DNA of 64,000 nucleotides from Candidatus Methanoperedens sp. (lineage in GTDB: Archaea; Halobacteriota; Methanosarcinia; Methanosarcinales; Methanoperedenaceae), in assembly GCA_012026795.1 (NCBI GenBank), contig VEPM01000007.1, positions 62,001 through 126,000 on the forward strand, read 5' to 3'. How positions within the stretch are numbered: position 1 is the first letter of the stretch; the number at the start of each line of letters is the position of its first letter. A model generated the notes under the pieces. That model did not search any database, was not told where the DNA came from, and saw only the letters and a program-made list of their open reading frames with translations. The translations under genes were made by a program, and so were the position numbers. Below, one piece after another: positions 9,016 through 16,067 of this stretch.

Positions 9016-10341
9016 AATTACGGTCTTAAAGACAGCATTAAAGATAAACTTTATGAAAAGTGGATAGACAGTTTGAATGAGCGCACAGCATCAAGATACA
9101 GATATGGTGTTATTGCCTATTGTGCTTTTACAAAGAAATCCTGTACAGAATTAGTAAATGAAGCATACGAAGATTACGAAAATCGTGTCGCACCTTGGAA
9201 GCTCAGACATATAAAATCATTTGAGGAGTTCAACCAAGCCTTAAAAAATGATATAATCAAACGTGCTGATGGTAAAAATCTATCAAATTGGGCGAAATTA
9301 GGTTATATCAATGCGATAAGACATTTTTATAAACTTAATAAAATTCCTGTTGAAGGATTAAACGATATTAAAATACCTGCTAAAGCATCAGAGAAATATC
9401 TTGATTTACCTGTATTGACGATAGAGGATATTAGAAAAGCAGTTTTGGCCTGTGGTGTCGATGATAAATTGACAAAAGCATTGATATTGACATTCTTTAG
9501 CAGTGGACAAGCGCAAGCAGAAATACAACAACTACAAGGAAGACACTTAAAAAATATTGTTAATGGTGTTGCAGTAGTCAATATGACTAGAGGAAAGACT
9601 AATAGGAGATATATGTTTTTTATTGGTCAGGAAGCATTGACCGCAATACGTGAATATAAACCTATAATTGGTGATAATGAATTTGTATTTACACAAAAGA
9701 CGAAGGATAAGCCATTAAATGATACATACATTGGAACTATCTTTAAAAGATTAGCCTCAAAGTTAGGATGGGAAAGGGCATATTTTCAACCTCACAGATG
9801 CCGACATTATTTCAAATCTCAATTATCCGGTTCAATGGATAGCACATTTATAGAATATCTGTTAGGGCACAAACTACCTGGTGTTGAAAGTAATTATTTC
9901 CTTGGAAATAAAGAAAAGATGATAGAACAATACATCAAGAATCAGGATAAGCTGACAATATTTACTGATGCAGAGACATTACAAAAAAAATATGATGAAC
10001 TTAAAAATAAAGATGGATTAGAAAAAGAACTATTGAAATCAGAATTAATGACAGAAATTCAACAACTTAAACAGGAAAAAGAAGCAGTAGAAGAAAACAA
10101 TAAAAATATTATTGCAGAGATGCAAAAACAAATGCAGAATATTATGAAATATATTCAAAATCCCGATAAATCCCCTTTTGACCCGAACACACCAAAACCC
10201 CCTATTAAAAAACTTACGAAGCCTGAAAAGAAAATGACCAATGAAGAGATATCAAATTATGACCCCGGAGAAGAAATAATTGGATATGATGAAAATAAAA
10301 AACCAATAAAAGTTAATAAGAACCCCCTTATAGACTTATGA
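9013..10341 (+). CDS. Tyrosine recombinase (archaeal integrase) with C-terminal coiled coil
   Basis: A 442-residue phage-type integrase. Residues 1-130 form the SAM-like core-binding domain and 140-320 the catalytic domain. Visible catalytic residues are the beta-hairpin lysine in RGKTNRRY, the HxxR box in QPHRCRHYF, the later His in LLGHK and the tyrosine in VESNYF. The first Arg (usual GxRxxE) is replaced: the stretch reads SSGQAQAE. I recall a similar absence in some archaeal XerC-like integrases, so this need not mean inactivity. Residues about 330-385 form a Lys/Glu-rich coiled coil ending in a Pro/Lys tail. The stop overlaps the next small gene (ATGA at 10338-10341). It defines the left end of the element. 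Confidence 0.88.
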   Translation: MNYGLKDSIKDKLYEKWIDSLNERTASRYRYGVIAYCAFTKKSCTELVNEAYEDYENRVAPWKLRHIKSFEEFNQALKNDIIKRADGKNLSNWAKLGYINAIRHFYKLNKIPVEGLNDIKIPAKASEKYLDLPVLTIEDIRKAVLACGVDDKLTKALILTFFSSGQAQAEIQQLQGRHLKNIVNGVAVVNMTRGKTNRRYMFFIGQEALTAIREYKPIIGDNEFVFTQKTKDKPLNDTYIGTIFKRLASKLGWERAYFQPHRCRHYFKSQLSGSMDSTFIEYLLGHKLPGVESNYFLGNKEKMIEQYIKNQDKLTIFTDAETLQKKYDELKNKDGLEKELLKSELMTEIQQLKQEKEAVEENNKNIIAEMQKQMQNIMKYIQNPDKSPFDPNTPKPPIKKLTKPEKKMTNEEISNYDPGEEIIGYDENKKPIKVNKNPLIDL

Positions 10342-10460
10342 AAAAATTCATATGCTCCAGATGTGGCAAGGCATATCAGGAAAAACCGAAAATCTGCGAT
10401 ATATGCAGGAATTCGGTTTTTACCTTGGGATGCTGCAAGGCTAAAAACGACCGTTATTAA
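10338..10460 (+). CDS. 40-residue zinc-ribbon protein
   Basis: A tiny protein starting in the ATGA overlap with the integrase. It carries CSRCG, CDIC and a further CC pair, enough cysteines for a compact zinc ribbon, followed by a basic end (KAKNDRY). It is probably translated together with the integrase and may be its accessory DNA-binding factor (excisionase-like); that role is inference. It is too short for database-style naming from sequence alone. Confidence 0.6.
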   Translation: MKKFICSRCGKAYQEKPKICDICRNSVFTLGCCKAKNDRY

Positions 10461-10494
10461 TTATCAATTATAAAAAGGATAGTATATAAAGAAA

Positions 10495-10998
10495 TCATAC
10501 TCCCCTTTTTATCCCTTTATCTTTTCTCCATTTTCTGGGTTTTTTGTCTTTTCCCCTTTTTCCTACATTCTTCTTTCCAACTAATCCCGCTTTTGTGCGC
10601 TCTGATATTTTTTCCCTTTCTATTTTTGCAACAGTTGCAAATATGGAAATGATAACGTCCTTGAATTGACCCACAGAGTCAAGATAAGGTTCTTGGTATG
10701 ATTTCCAACCTATCCCCAATAAATCTAACTCGTGCAATCGTTGGAGCGTGTAGAGAGTCCCAGACCTTGAGAACCTCGATAAGTCCCAGAAAAGGATAAT
10801 ATCAAATTTCTTTTGGTGCGCATCCTTGAAAAGTTGGTCATATGCAGGGCGGGAAATTTCCTTTCCGCTTATGATATCTGTATATTCTTTGTATATCTCC
10901 CAGCCCGACTTTATGCAGAATGGTCTTAATTGATTCAATTGATTATTAAGTTCTTGCGTATCAGTTGAGATACGGCAATAGATAGCAACTGAAGGCAT
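10495..10998 (-). CDS. Serine recombinase, resolvase type, without an obvious HTH domain
   Basis: A resolvase/invertase-family catalytic domain. The nucleophile serine lies in AIYCRISTDTQ, with the family's LSRFSRSGTLYTL motif and EREKISERTKAGL helix E. An in-frame GTG/ATG-type extension reaches 11031, but the ATG at 10998 places the catalytic strand at the normal distance from the N-terminus (167 residues). After helix E only a short Lys/Arg-rich tail remains, so the usual C-terminal helix-turn-helix is missing; the basic tail may substitute. It could resolve plasmid multimers or drive transposition. It faces the integrase gene tail to tail. Confidence 0.85.
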   Translation of the reverse strand: MPSVAIYCRISTDTQELNNQLNQLRPFCIKSGWEIYKEYTDIISGKEISRPAYDQLFKDAHQKKFDIILFWDLSRFSRSGTLYTLQRLHELDLLGIGWKSYQEPYLDSVGQFKDVIISIFATVAKIEREKISERTKAGLVGKKNVGKRGKDKKPRKWRKDKGIKRGV

Positions 10999-11249
10999 TA
11001 AACGAACCCCATAGACGTTATATAAGACCATATTATTATTTTTATATCATTCATATTTTTTATTTCTCCTTTAATTTCTGCATATTAAAATATATTTTTT
11101 TAAAATCAATATTTAGCAAAATTCCCCTATGTTTTTCCCAAAAAAAGAAAAAATCCGAAATCTACCAGAAATAAATTTAATACTGAAAGAGGGATAAGGA
11201 CTTTTTGATGTAGTATGTAGTCATTCAGTCTCAGCATATCGATATTTTT

Positions 11250-11289
11250 GACTACCGACTACTTTTTGAATATGTAGTCACAGGTAGTC
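11250..11289. repeat. Compound inverted repeat of GACTACC units
   Basis: GACTACC-GACTAC at 11250-11262 faces GTAGTC-ACA-GGTAGTC at 11274-11289, giving a near-perfect 13-base stem, with another TGTAGTC at 11216-11222. It overlaps the last codons of the ribbon-helix-helix gene on the minus strand. The position suggests a terminator-like stem for that gene; the repeated half-sites could also be an operator or a recombination site. Confidence 0.5.
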
Positions 11290-11559
11290 ATATTCTTTAA
11301 TGGGAATGGGTGAAATTTCCAAACAATTCAAACATTTTTTTATAATTTCTTGGTGTGAAATACCTGGAAATTTCTTTTTCATAGTCCCGATAAACAAGGC
11401 TACATTTTGATTTTGTATATTGTTTGTTAATTGCCGAGACATGAAACTTTCTTCAGTCACAATTATATCTATAATATCGTTGAAACTTTTATCTGGATAG
11501 TTTTCTCTCAATCGTTCAAGATTACCTTTGTCTATTCTTACAGTTGTTGTATCTGACAT
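11278..11559 (-). CDS. Ribbon-helix-helix DNA-binding protein
   Basis: A 93-residue protein whose first 40 residues fit a CopG/Arc-type ribbon-helix-helix: strand TTTVRIDKGNLERLR followed by YPDKSFNDIIDIIV. The C-terminal half (LFIGTMKKKFPGISHQEIIKKCL) is unrecognised and may oligomerise. Such proteins usually control plasmid copy number or recombinase genes (family knowledge). It is divergent from the region holding two candidate small RNAs and the helicase promoter, so it could repress replication. Confidence 0.65.
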   Translation of the reverse strand: MSDTTTVRIDKGNLERLRENYPDKSFNDIIDIIVTEESFMSRQLTNNIQNQNVALFIGTMKKKFPGISHQEIIKKCLNCLEISPIPIKEYDYL

Positions 11560-11649
11560 TTTTTTCTCCTATACTATATTGGTTTATATCGTAATTAATT
11601 TATGCTAAGTAGTTTAAACAAATATATTTATATATTTAAAAATATGATA

Positions 11650-11762
11650 TATGTGTTGTGGAAGAGTTATCTATTTTATCAACTCTTTCAAAACTCTTTC
11701 ACAAGTTGCCATAAGGGAATGAGGTTATATTTTTTCCCTCATTCCTACTCTGATTTTTTACA
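11650..11762 (+). ncRNA. Candidate small RNA 1 with terminator-like end
   Basis: A TATA-type element (AAACAAATATATTTATAT, 11616-11633) would start transcription near 11655. The following sequence forms stem AAGAGTT/AACTCTT (11662-11668/11681-11687), then a strong 9-base stem GGAATGAGG/CCTCATTCC (11716-11724/11737-11745), followed about ten bases later by a run of six T. That is the shape of a terminated RNA of about 100 bases. A 65-codon frame overlaps it but has no ribosome site and unusual composition. No Rfam family is recognised. Confidence 0.35.
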
Positions 11763-11802
11763 ACTTTTACAAAAAATTAATATGTTTTGTTCGTATTAAA
11801 TA

Positions 11803-11900
11803 AAACAAATACATTTATATAGCATTAATCACATATTATAAAAATACCCGTAGGACGCTTTTCTATGTTGTGGGTTAGTCCTACACTTTCCCATTATATT
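11803..11900 (+). ncRNA. Candidate small RNA 2 behind a second copy of the same promoter element
   Basis: AAACAAATACATTTATAT (11803-11820) differs by one base from the promoter-like element at 11616-11633. Transcription would begin near 11845, directly before a stem GTAGGAC/GTCCTAC (11850-11856/11878-11884) with a 21-base loop. No reading frame of note follows for 170 bases, so a short leader or regulatory RNA upstream of the helicase gene is likely. The 3' end is not defined. Confidence 0.35.
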
Positions 11901-11984
11901 TTATGTGTATTTTCACGTACATAAGTAGTTTTTAAATGTGATATTTTAAGAACGTACTTACTGTTATTGGTTTTTTGTAAAAAT

Positions 11985-12004
11985 AAACAATTTACTTTAT
12001 ATAG
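11985..12004 (+). promoter_or_regulatory. Probable promoter of the SF3 helicase gene
   Basis: AAACAATTTACTTTATATAG is a third relative of the element at 11616 and 11803: shared AAACAA, then TTTATATA at the same spacing. It lies about 55-75 bases before the helicase start codons, the right distance for an archaeal TATA box with a short leader. Confidence 0.5.
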
Positions 12005-12055
12005 GATGAATAATATTCTATATTTGCTTTTAAACATTAAAATATTAATCTATTT

Positions 12056-13291
12056 ATGTTAAAGTGGGAAAATACAACGATGGTTACATATAACAATCAA
12101 GAAATAAAAGAATTTGTAGATTTATTATTACAAAATTATAAGTTTATAACGTTGGATGATGACGAAACATTATTAGTATATGATGATAAGACGGGAACAT
12201 ATAAAGACGGCAATAAGACCCTAAAAACAATTTGTGCAAATAACGAATTAATTAATACTAAAAATAAATTTGTAGAATTAAAGCTTAATGTTGAGGGTAG
12301 AACTTATATTTCACGTAATGATTTTATTGTCCCTGAAGGATTAGTAAATTTAAAAAATGGTGTGCTTAACATCAATACAATGGAATTAATAGACAAATCC
12401 TCAGATTATAATTTTTTGGAGCAAATACCAATAGACTATAATCCAAAAGCTGAAAGTCCATATTTTAATAAATTCATTAGTGAGGTAATTTCCAAAGGGA
12501 ATATTAAATTATTACAAAAATGGTTTGGATATCACTTTGTGCACGATAATAGATTTAAATTCGCTATGATGTTATTAGGTGTGAAGAATTCGGGGAAATC
12601 ATTAATTATAACAATATTAGAAAATTTATTTGGTATTTCAAATTTCTCACACTTTGAATTATGCGAATTTAACCAGGCGGGAACACACGCTATATCAAAT
12701 TTATATGGAAAGCTGGGAAATACTTATTCTGATATGTCGATGCAAATGTTAAAAGATATTGGTAAGTTTAAGGTTCTTACGGGGAATGATTATATATCTA
12801 CACGTTACGCTTTTAAGGAGCCGTTTAGTTTCAAAAATTATGCAAAATTAACATTTAGTCTTAACAAATGTCCTTTGATAGATGGATGTGTATTGGAAGA
12901 TGAAGCATTTTGGTCAAGATTAGGAATGCTACAATTTAATAATCCATTTAATCGTGTTATAGATGAAGATTTGAACATAAAAATCATTGGCGGAACAAAA
13001 GATAATAAATTCTATTCTGGGGAACTATCGGGAATTTTAAATTTTGCATTGGAAGGGTATAAAGAAGTTCTAAAAAATGGATTTAAAGATTATCCTGCAA
13101 ATCAAACTAAATTAATGTGGTCAAATTCTATGATGTCACAATATGATACTAATCAAAGCAATGAACCAATACAAACAAAATGTTCAAGATGTGGTAAATC
13201 TATTCAAAATTTCCATCCAGAAATTTGTGAAGAAGTAGTATGTAGAACTTGTCAACATAATGATGGTTCTGAATATCCAGAATATTTGTAA
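12056..13291 (+). CDS. SF3 helicase of the D5/P4-primase C-terminal type (replication protein)
   Basis: A 411-residue replication helicase. Residues about 30-150 resemble the D5_N region (LEQIPIDYNPKAESPYFNKF). The SF3 core follows: Walker A GVKNSGKSLI near 175, the B region LGNTYSDMS, and motif C KLTFSLNKCP with the sensor Asn. The C-terminus has a zinc ribbon (CSRCGKSIQ...CRTCQ). No primase domain is attached, so priming must come from elsewhere. The start could be ATG 12056 or ATG 12080; neither has a strong Shine-Dalgarno site, consistent with a short-leader transcript. An origin-like region follows immediately. Confidence 0.85.
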   Translation: MLKWENTTMVTYNNQEIKEFVDLLLQNYKFITLDDDETLLVYDDKTGTYKDGNKTLKTICANNELINTKNKFVELKLNVEGRTYISRNDFIVPEGLVNLKNGVLNINTMELIDKSSDYNFLEQIPIDYNPKAESPYFNKFISEVISKGNIKLLQKWFGYHFVHDNRFKFAMMLLGVKNSGKSLIITILENLFGISNFSHFELCEFNQAGTHAISNLYGKLGNTYSDMSMQMLKDIGKFKVLTGNDYISTRYAFKEPFSFKNYAKLTFSLNKCPLIDGCVLEDEAFWSRLGMLQFNNPFNRVIDEDLNIKIIGGTKDNKFYSGELSGILNFALEGYKEVLKNGFKDYPANQTKLMWSNSMMSQYDTNQSNEPIQTKCSRCGKSIQNFHPEICEEVVCRTCQHNDGSEYPEYL

Positions 13292-13525
13292 GATTTACAA
13301 ATTTTATCTTTTTTACAACATTTACAAAAATTAAGATTTGTAACATTTACAAAAATAATTTGCAAGATTTACAAAACATTCTATGCTATGTCATTTATAA
13401 TTCTAACTGTGTAAAGTGTGAATTTAAGTATAAAGGTTTTTAAATTATATAAATATTTTTATAATTAATATATATTTATAAGGAGGTTCACACTTTACAC
13501 AGTTAGATTTTTTTTGTAAATCTTA
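13285..13525. other. Candidate replication origin: iterons, AT-rich block, long inverted repeat
   Basis: Directly after the helicase gene, TTTACAA-type units repeat: AGATTTACAAA at 13291-13301, CATTTACAAAA at 13319-13329 and 13344-13354, AGATTTACAAAA at 13365-13376, plus inverted copies (AGATTTGTAA at 13334, TTGTAAATCTT at 13514-13524). A 21-base perfect inverted repeat (13402-13422/13487-13507) encloses a 44-base stretch of pure A/T (13437-13480). Iterons beside an AT-rich melting region next to the replication gene are the classic plasmid origin layout. Function is inferred. Confidence 0.55.
13402..13507. repeat. 21-base perfect inverted repeat with 64-base spacer
   Basis: The arm TCTAACTGTGTAAAGTGTGAA at 13402-13422 is matched exactly, inverted, at 13487-13507 (first and last bases of the arms pair as well). 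The spacer contains a 44-base A/T-only run and an AGGAGG just before the right arm. It could be part of an origin, a recombinase site or a large cruciform. Confidence 0.85.
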
Positions 13526-13741
13526 TGAATTCGAAGATGGAATATAACTTAAAAACAGTTGTATATAATATTGTATATAATCTAAAATTATTTGTATAGC
13601 ACCTAAAACAGTCATATTTTGAAACCATTTGGTTTTTTCATCTTGAATATGTTTATTAAATTCTTCGGGGTCTTGTGATACACAACCTGATAATACAACT
13701 GCTATTGATAACAATAATATAAAACATATTTTTATATTCAT
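13523..13741 (-). CDS. Small predicted lipoprotein
   Basis: A 72-residue protein with a lipoprotein signal (IAVVLSGC lipobox) followed by a charged stretch and an amphipathic hydrophobic C-terminus (IIDYIQYYIQLFLSYI-like). It would be anchored outside the membrane. It lies just downstream of a minus-strand zinc-finger gene. Surface-exclusion or entry/exit roles are possible for element-encoded lipoproteins, but nothing specific is visible. Confidence 0.6.
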   Translation of the reverse strand: MNIKICFILLLSIAVVLSGCVSQDPEEFNKHIQDEKTKWFQNMTVLGAIQIILDYIQYYIQLFLSYIPSSNS

Positions 13742-13753
13742 ATATGTTAATTT

Positions 13754-13921
13754 TTAATGTCTATTCTTCTTTTGATAACCTGTTCCCACACAATCAGGGC
13801 ATTTTATCCAAATATGTCCCATTGTTTTACCGAAAGGAGCATTTTGGTCTATTTTTTTCTTTCCTTTACAAGTCGAACAAATAGGTTTTTTATCATCTAT
13901 ATCAATTATTATTTTAGTCAT
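13754..13921 (-). CDS. 55-residue zinc-finger protein
   Basis: A tiny protein with two DnaJ-like cysteine pairs: CSTCKGK and CPDCVGTG, the classical CxxCxG arrangement, separated by 24 residues. It has an acidic N-terminus (IIIDIDDKK) and basic tail. It precedes the small lipoprotein gene on the same strand by 12 bases, so the two probably share a transcript. Protein- or DNA-binding through a zinc fold is likely; target unknown. Confidence 0.6.
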   Translation of the reverse strand: MTKIIIDIDDKKPICSTCKGKKKIDQNAPFGKTMGHIWIKCPDCVGTGYQKKNRH

Positions 13922-14332
13922 AATTAATCAAGTCTCCTTCTTTCAATTGAAATATTTGTAAAATTATATATCTTTTATGGTGTAAAAATTTCAATCCTTT
14001 GATACATTCCCATCATTTCCCTCTAAATTTCTCATCCGGTGTTAAGATTAGGAATATCCCTTTAATTATCTCTCCGGTTAGGATAGAATGTATCAATCTA
14101 TCAATATTATCGCTTAAATCGCTTTAAATTTGTTCGTATGAATACGAAGATAATAGTTATTATAAATACCGGATATATATAAATCTTTCTATTACTTATT
14201 TTTCTACTTACTATTTATAATAAAACTTATATAGTTTTAATTACATATATACATCTTGACGTTATGACGTTATTTTTTAGCGCATGATAAATTAACTCCA
14301 CGTCATAATGTCTTTTAAGTCAGTGGGAAAAA
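13922..14332 (+). promoter_or_regulatory. Promoter/operator region of the tiny-gene operon
   Basis: No gene is seen in this 411-base stretch. A TATA-like AACTTATATAG lies near 14225-14235. About 25 bases later, at the expected transcription start, GACGTTATGACGT (14258-14270) is repeated in inverted form, with one mismatch, as ACGTCATAATGTC (14300-14312). The first downstream gene encodes a ribbon-helix-helix protein, so autorepression through these sites is plausible. The part from 13922 to about 14200 shows nothing recognisable. Confidence 0.45.
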
Positions 14333-14473
14333 ATGAAATCAAATATTAAAAAAATTAGAAAAACAATATATATTGAAGAAGATAACGACGATAAACTTAG
14401 ATTAGGAGCTTTTAAAAGTCGTAAATCACAATCAAGGATTTTAAACGATTTATTGGGAGAATGGATATGTTAA
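14333..14473 (+). CDS. 46-residue ribbon-helix-helix protein
   Basis: A short basic protein with the pattern KTIYIEEDNDDKLRLGAF followed by KSRKSQSRILNDLL, which fits a minimal CopG-type ribbon-helix-helix (strand, helix, helix). GTGGGAAAAA before the ATG may act as ribosome site. It is the first gene of the tiny-gene operon and overlaps the next by seven bases. It probably autoregulates through the inverted repeat upstream (inference). Confidence 0.55.
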   Translation: MKSNIKKIRKTIYIEEDNDDKLRLGAFKSRKSQSRILNDLLGEWIC

Positions 14474-14634
14474 CAGAAAAATTTGAACCGGAAACAAAAA
14501 CAGAAATTCGAATACTTGTAAAAAAAAGCAGCGTTAGAAAACTAAAATATATAGAAAGTTTTAGCACTGAAATAATGGATACAATGATAGAAAATTTATA
14601 CCGGACATTCAAAAAAGGGGAAATTAAGGAGTGA
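14467..14634 (+). CDS. 55-residue protein of the element, probably RHH-like
   Basis: A small Lys/Glu-rich protein overlapping the preceding stop codon (an in-frame ATG also exists at 14461). The stretch KTEIRILVKKSSVRKLKYI followed by TEIMDTMIENLY has the strand-helix-helix look of a ribbon-helix-helix protein but is not diagnostic. Translation is coupled to both neighbours. Function unknown. Confidence 0.5.
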   Translation: MLTEKFEPETKTEIRILVKKSSVRKLKYIESFSTEIMDTMIENLYRTFKKGEIKE

Positions 14635-14639
14635 AAAAA

Positions 14640-14799
14640 ATGCCAGCAGAACTTGAAATAAAAGGGAAAAAAGGAAAAATTGCAAAGACTGAAAAGACAT
14701 CTTGAAAAGGAACATCCTTCAACAAGGGGAGAGATGGAAATAGAAACGGAAAGAAAACATAAAAAATTATGTAATACAGTAATCACTGGGGAGTTCTAA
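14640..14799 (+). pseudogene. Tiny gene split by an apparent frameshift in an A-rich run
   Basis: ATG at 14640 opens a 21-codon frame (MPAELEIKGKKGK...) that stops at 14705. The +1 frame from about 14662 to the TAA at 14797-14799 reads through KLQRLKRHLEKEHPSTRG and ends two bases before the next start codon. Joining the two at the AAAGGGAAAAAAGGAAAAA run gives one 52-residue protein that fills the operon slot exactly. The RHLEKEHP stretch resembles the second half of a C2H2 finger. A sequencing slip, a real mutation, or programmed frameshifting are all possible; a TTG start at 14680 is an alternative. Confidence 0.45.
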
Positions 14800-14800
14800 A

Positions 14801-15439
14801 ATGGATAGAAATTTAACAGAAGAAAATTTAAAAAAAATGAAAAAGATGAGATACGATAAGTTGATTTCTGAAGGTTTAAAACCTTCGGAAGCGTTGCATA
14901 CTATTGAATATGAGCAAAAAAAAGGAGCATTTCAAGAAAGACCAATAAAAATACAAACAAAATCGACACTAAAACAAAAACTTCAATCTGGGGTTTCGAA
15001 TGTAAAAGCGGCTTTTTCAAAAGAAGGGTTACGAGCGGCTGGAAAATTTATTAAAGAGGATATCCGGGAAGATTTCCGCAAACCAACAATAGCAGAAATA
15101 AAAGAAGAATACAAACGAGTAAAAGCACAAGCTGAAGCACAAAAACAATTACGTGAAATTCGAAAATTTCACGCTGGAAAAAAAATCAATCAAACCACAA
15201 AAGAATTAAGAGCGCAAAGAAAGCACGAATTAGCATTAGCAAAATTAAAATATCAGGCTCAAAAACCAAGACGTGTAATAAATCAATTAGACCATCCGAT
15301 ATATGCTGATAAAGGTTTTATCACGGGTGCAAGTCCGTTTGATTTGGCTTCTCCGTTTGATATGGATATGGGTAATCCATTTGTGGGTAAGCGTAAAAAG
15401 AAGAATTTTTTAAATAATACTAATCCATTCGGACTATGA
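14801..15439 (+). CDS. Basic 212-residue element protein with C-terminal PF repeats
   Basis: The largest gene of the tiny-gene operon. It is strongly basic and mostly helical, with likely coiled coil at residues 100-165 (RVKAQAEAQKQLREIRKFH...KELRAQRKHELALAKLKYQ). The N-terminus contains LISEGLKPSEALHTIEYEQ, a helical motif of DNA- or protein-binding type. The last 40 residues carry repeated short motifs SPFD, SPFD, NPFV, NPFG. No family is recognised. Size and charge suit a DNA-packaging or nucleoid-type protein, but this is a guess. A good ribosome site (GGGGAG) lies nine bases ahead of the ATG. Confidence 0.65.
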   Translation: MDRNLTEENLKKMKKMRYDKLISEGLKPSEALHTIEYEQKKGAFQERPIKIQTKSTLKQKLQSGVSNVKAAFSKEGLRAAGKFIKEDIREDFRKPTIAEIKEEYKRVKAQAEAQKQLREIRKFHAGKKINQTTKELRAQRKHELALAKLKYQAQKPRRVINQLDHPIYADKGFITGASPFDLASPFDMDMGNPFVGKRKKKNFLNNTNPFGL

Positions 15440-15579
15440 AAACATTTGGTTTTAATTTGCTTGATATCGAAAAATCAAACGATGAAATCGCTTTAGAGTT
15501 ATACATAGCAAAAAAGAAACAGGAACAGCAATTAATGAAAGAAAAACCAAAAAGAAAGAAATTTCTGGGGATATTTTAA
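15436..15579 (+). CDS. 47-residue element protein
   Basis: A short Lys-rich protein coupled to the previous gene by an ATGA overlap and to the next by TAATG. It has an acidic-amphipathic middle (EKSNDEIALELYIAKKKQEQQ) and a basic tail (KPKRKKFLGIF). No similarity is recognised. Its reality rests on perfect operon packing. Confidence 0.5.
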   Translation: MKTFGFNLLDIEKSNDEIALELYIAKKKQEQQLMKEKPKRKKFLGIF

Positions 15580-15749
15580 TGGGCTACAATTATCACGGAA
15601 AAATACAACCAAATTCTAATGAAGCATATATTAGAACTTTGGAATATCGCATAGCAGAACTTGAAAGACCGAAAAGAAGAAAATTAAAAAAGTGGGATTT
15701 CTCAAAAATAATGTCTTCAGTTGATGAAAAAGACTATCCTTGGGTGTGA
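15579..15749 (+). CDS. 56-residue element protein
   Basis: Starts in the TAATG shared with the preceding gene. The central AYIRTLEYRIAELERPKRRK looks like a short leucine-zipper-type helix followed by a basic patch. Another frame with an upstream ATG at 15721 overlaps its end, but that ATG lacks a ribosome site. Function unknown. Confidence 0.5.
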   Translation: MGYNYHGKIQPNSNEAYIRTLEYRIAELERPKRRKLKKWDFSKIMSSVDEKDYPWV

Positions 15750-15753
15750 AAAA

Positions 15754-15957
15754 ATGGAAACATATACAAAGGAACAAATCTTAGAACTTTTGCGAAAGCG
15801 GAAGATAGCGGAACGAAAGCAAGAAAAAATAAATAAATTCTTTCGTGAAGCAAGAGCGGAACACCTGAGAAATGAACAAATACGACTTCAAAAAGAAGCT
15901 ATTGAAAGAGCAAAAAAACAAAGACAAAAAATAACTTGGGGAAATCGTGTATGGTAA
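15754..15957 (+). CDS. 67-residue highly charged helical protein
   Basis: The frame is open from 15721, but the ATG at 15754 (METYTKEQ) directly after the previous stop is the better start. The protein is one long Arg/Lys/Glu-rich helix (LLRKRKIAERKQEKINKFFREARAEHLR...), likely a coiled coil or nucleic-acid binder. Its end overlaps the next gene by seven bases. Confidence 0.55.
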   Translation: METYTKEQILELLRKRKIAERKQEKINKFFREARAEHLRNEQIRLQKEAIERAKKQRQKITWGNRVW

Positions 15958-16067
15958 ACATTAAATTTAATGATTTTATTAGGAGCGTAAGATTTATTGA
16001 AACAAAAAATATAAAACTTAATTATAAAATCGGGGATAAAAAATTTGAGGGAGAAAAAAATGTATGA
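15951..16067 (+). CDS. 38-residue element protein
   Basis: A very short frame (MVNIKFNDFIRSVRF...) overlapping the genes on both sides, with start inside the previous coding end and stop eight bases into the following gene. Operon packing is the only evidence; no motif is visible. Confidence 0.35.
   Translation: MVNIKFNDFIRSVRFIETKNIKLNYKIGDKKFEGEKNV

Noticed and set aside
11602-11799. A 65-codon frame in the 11.6-kb gap
   Set aside because: No ribosome site, odd Phe/Tyr/Ser-rich composition, and it overlaps stem-loops better explained as RNA structure.
14412-14786. A 124-codon minus-strand frame across the tiny-gene operon
   Set aside because: It is the antisense of several overlapping plus-strand genes with ribosome sites; its Ser/Phe-rich composition is that of a shadow of Lys/Glu codons.
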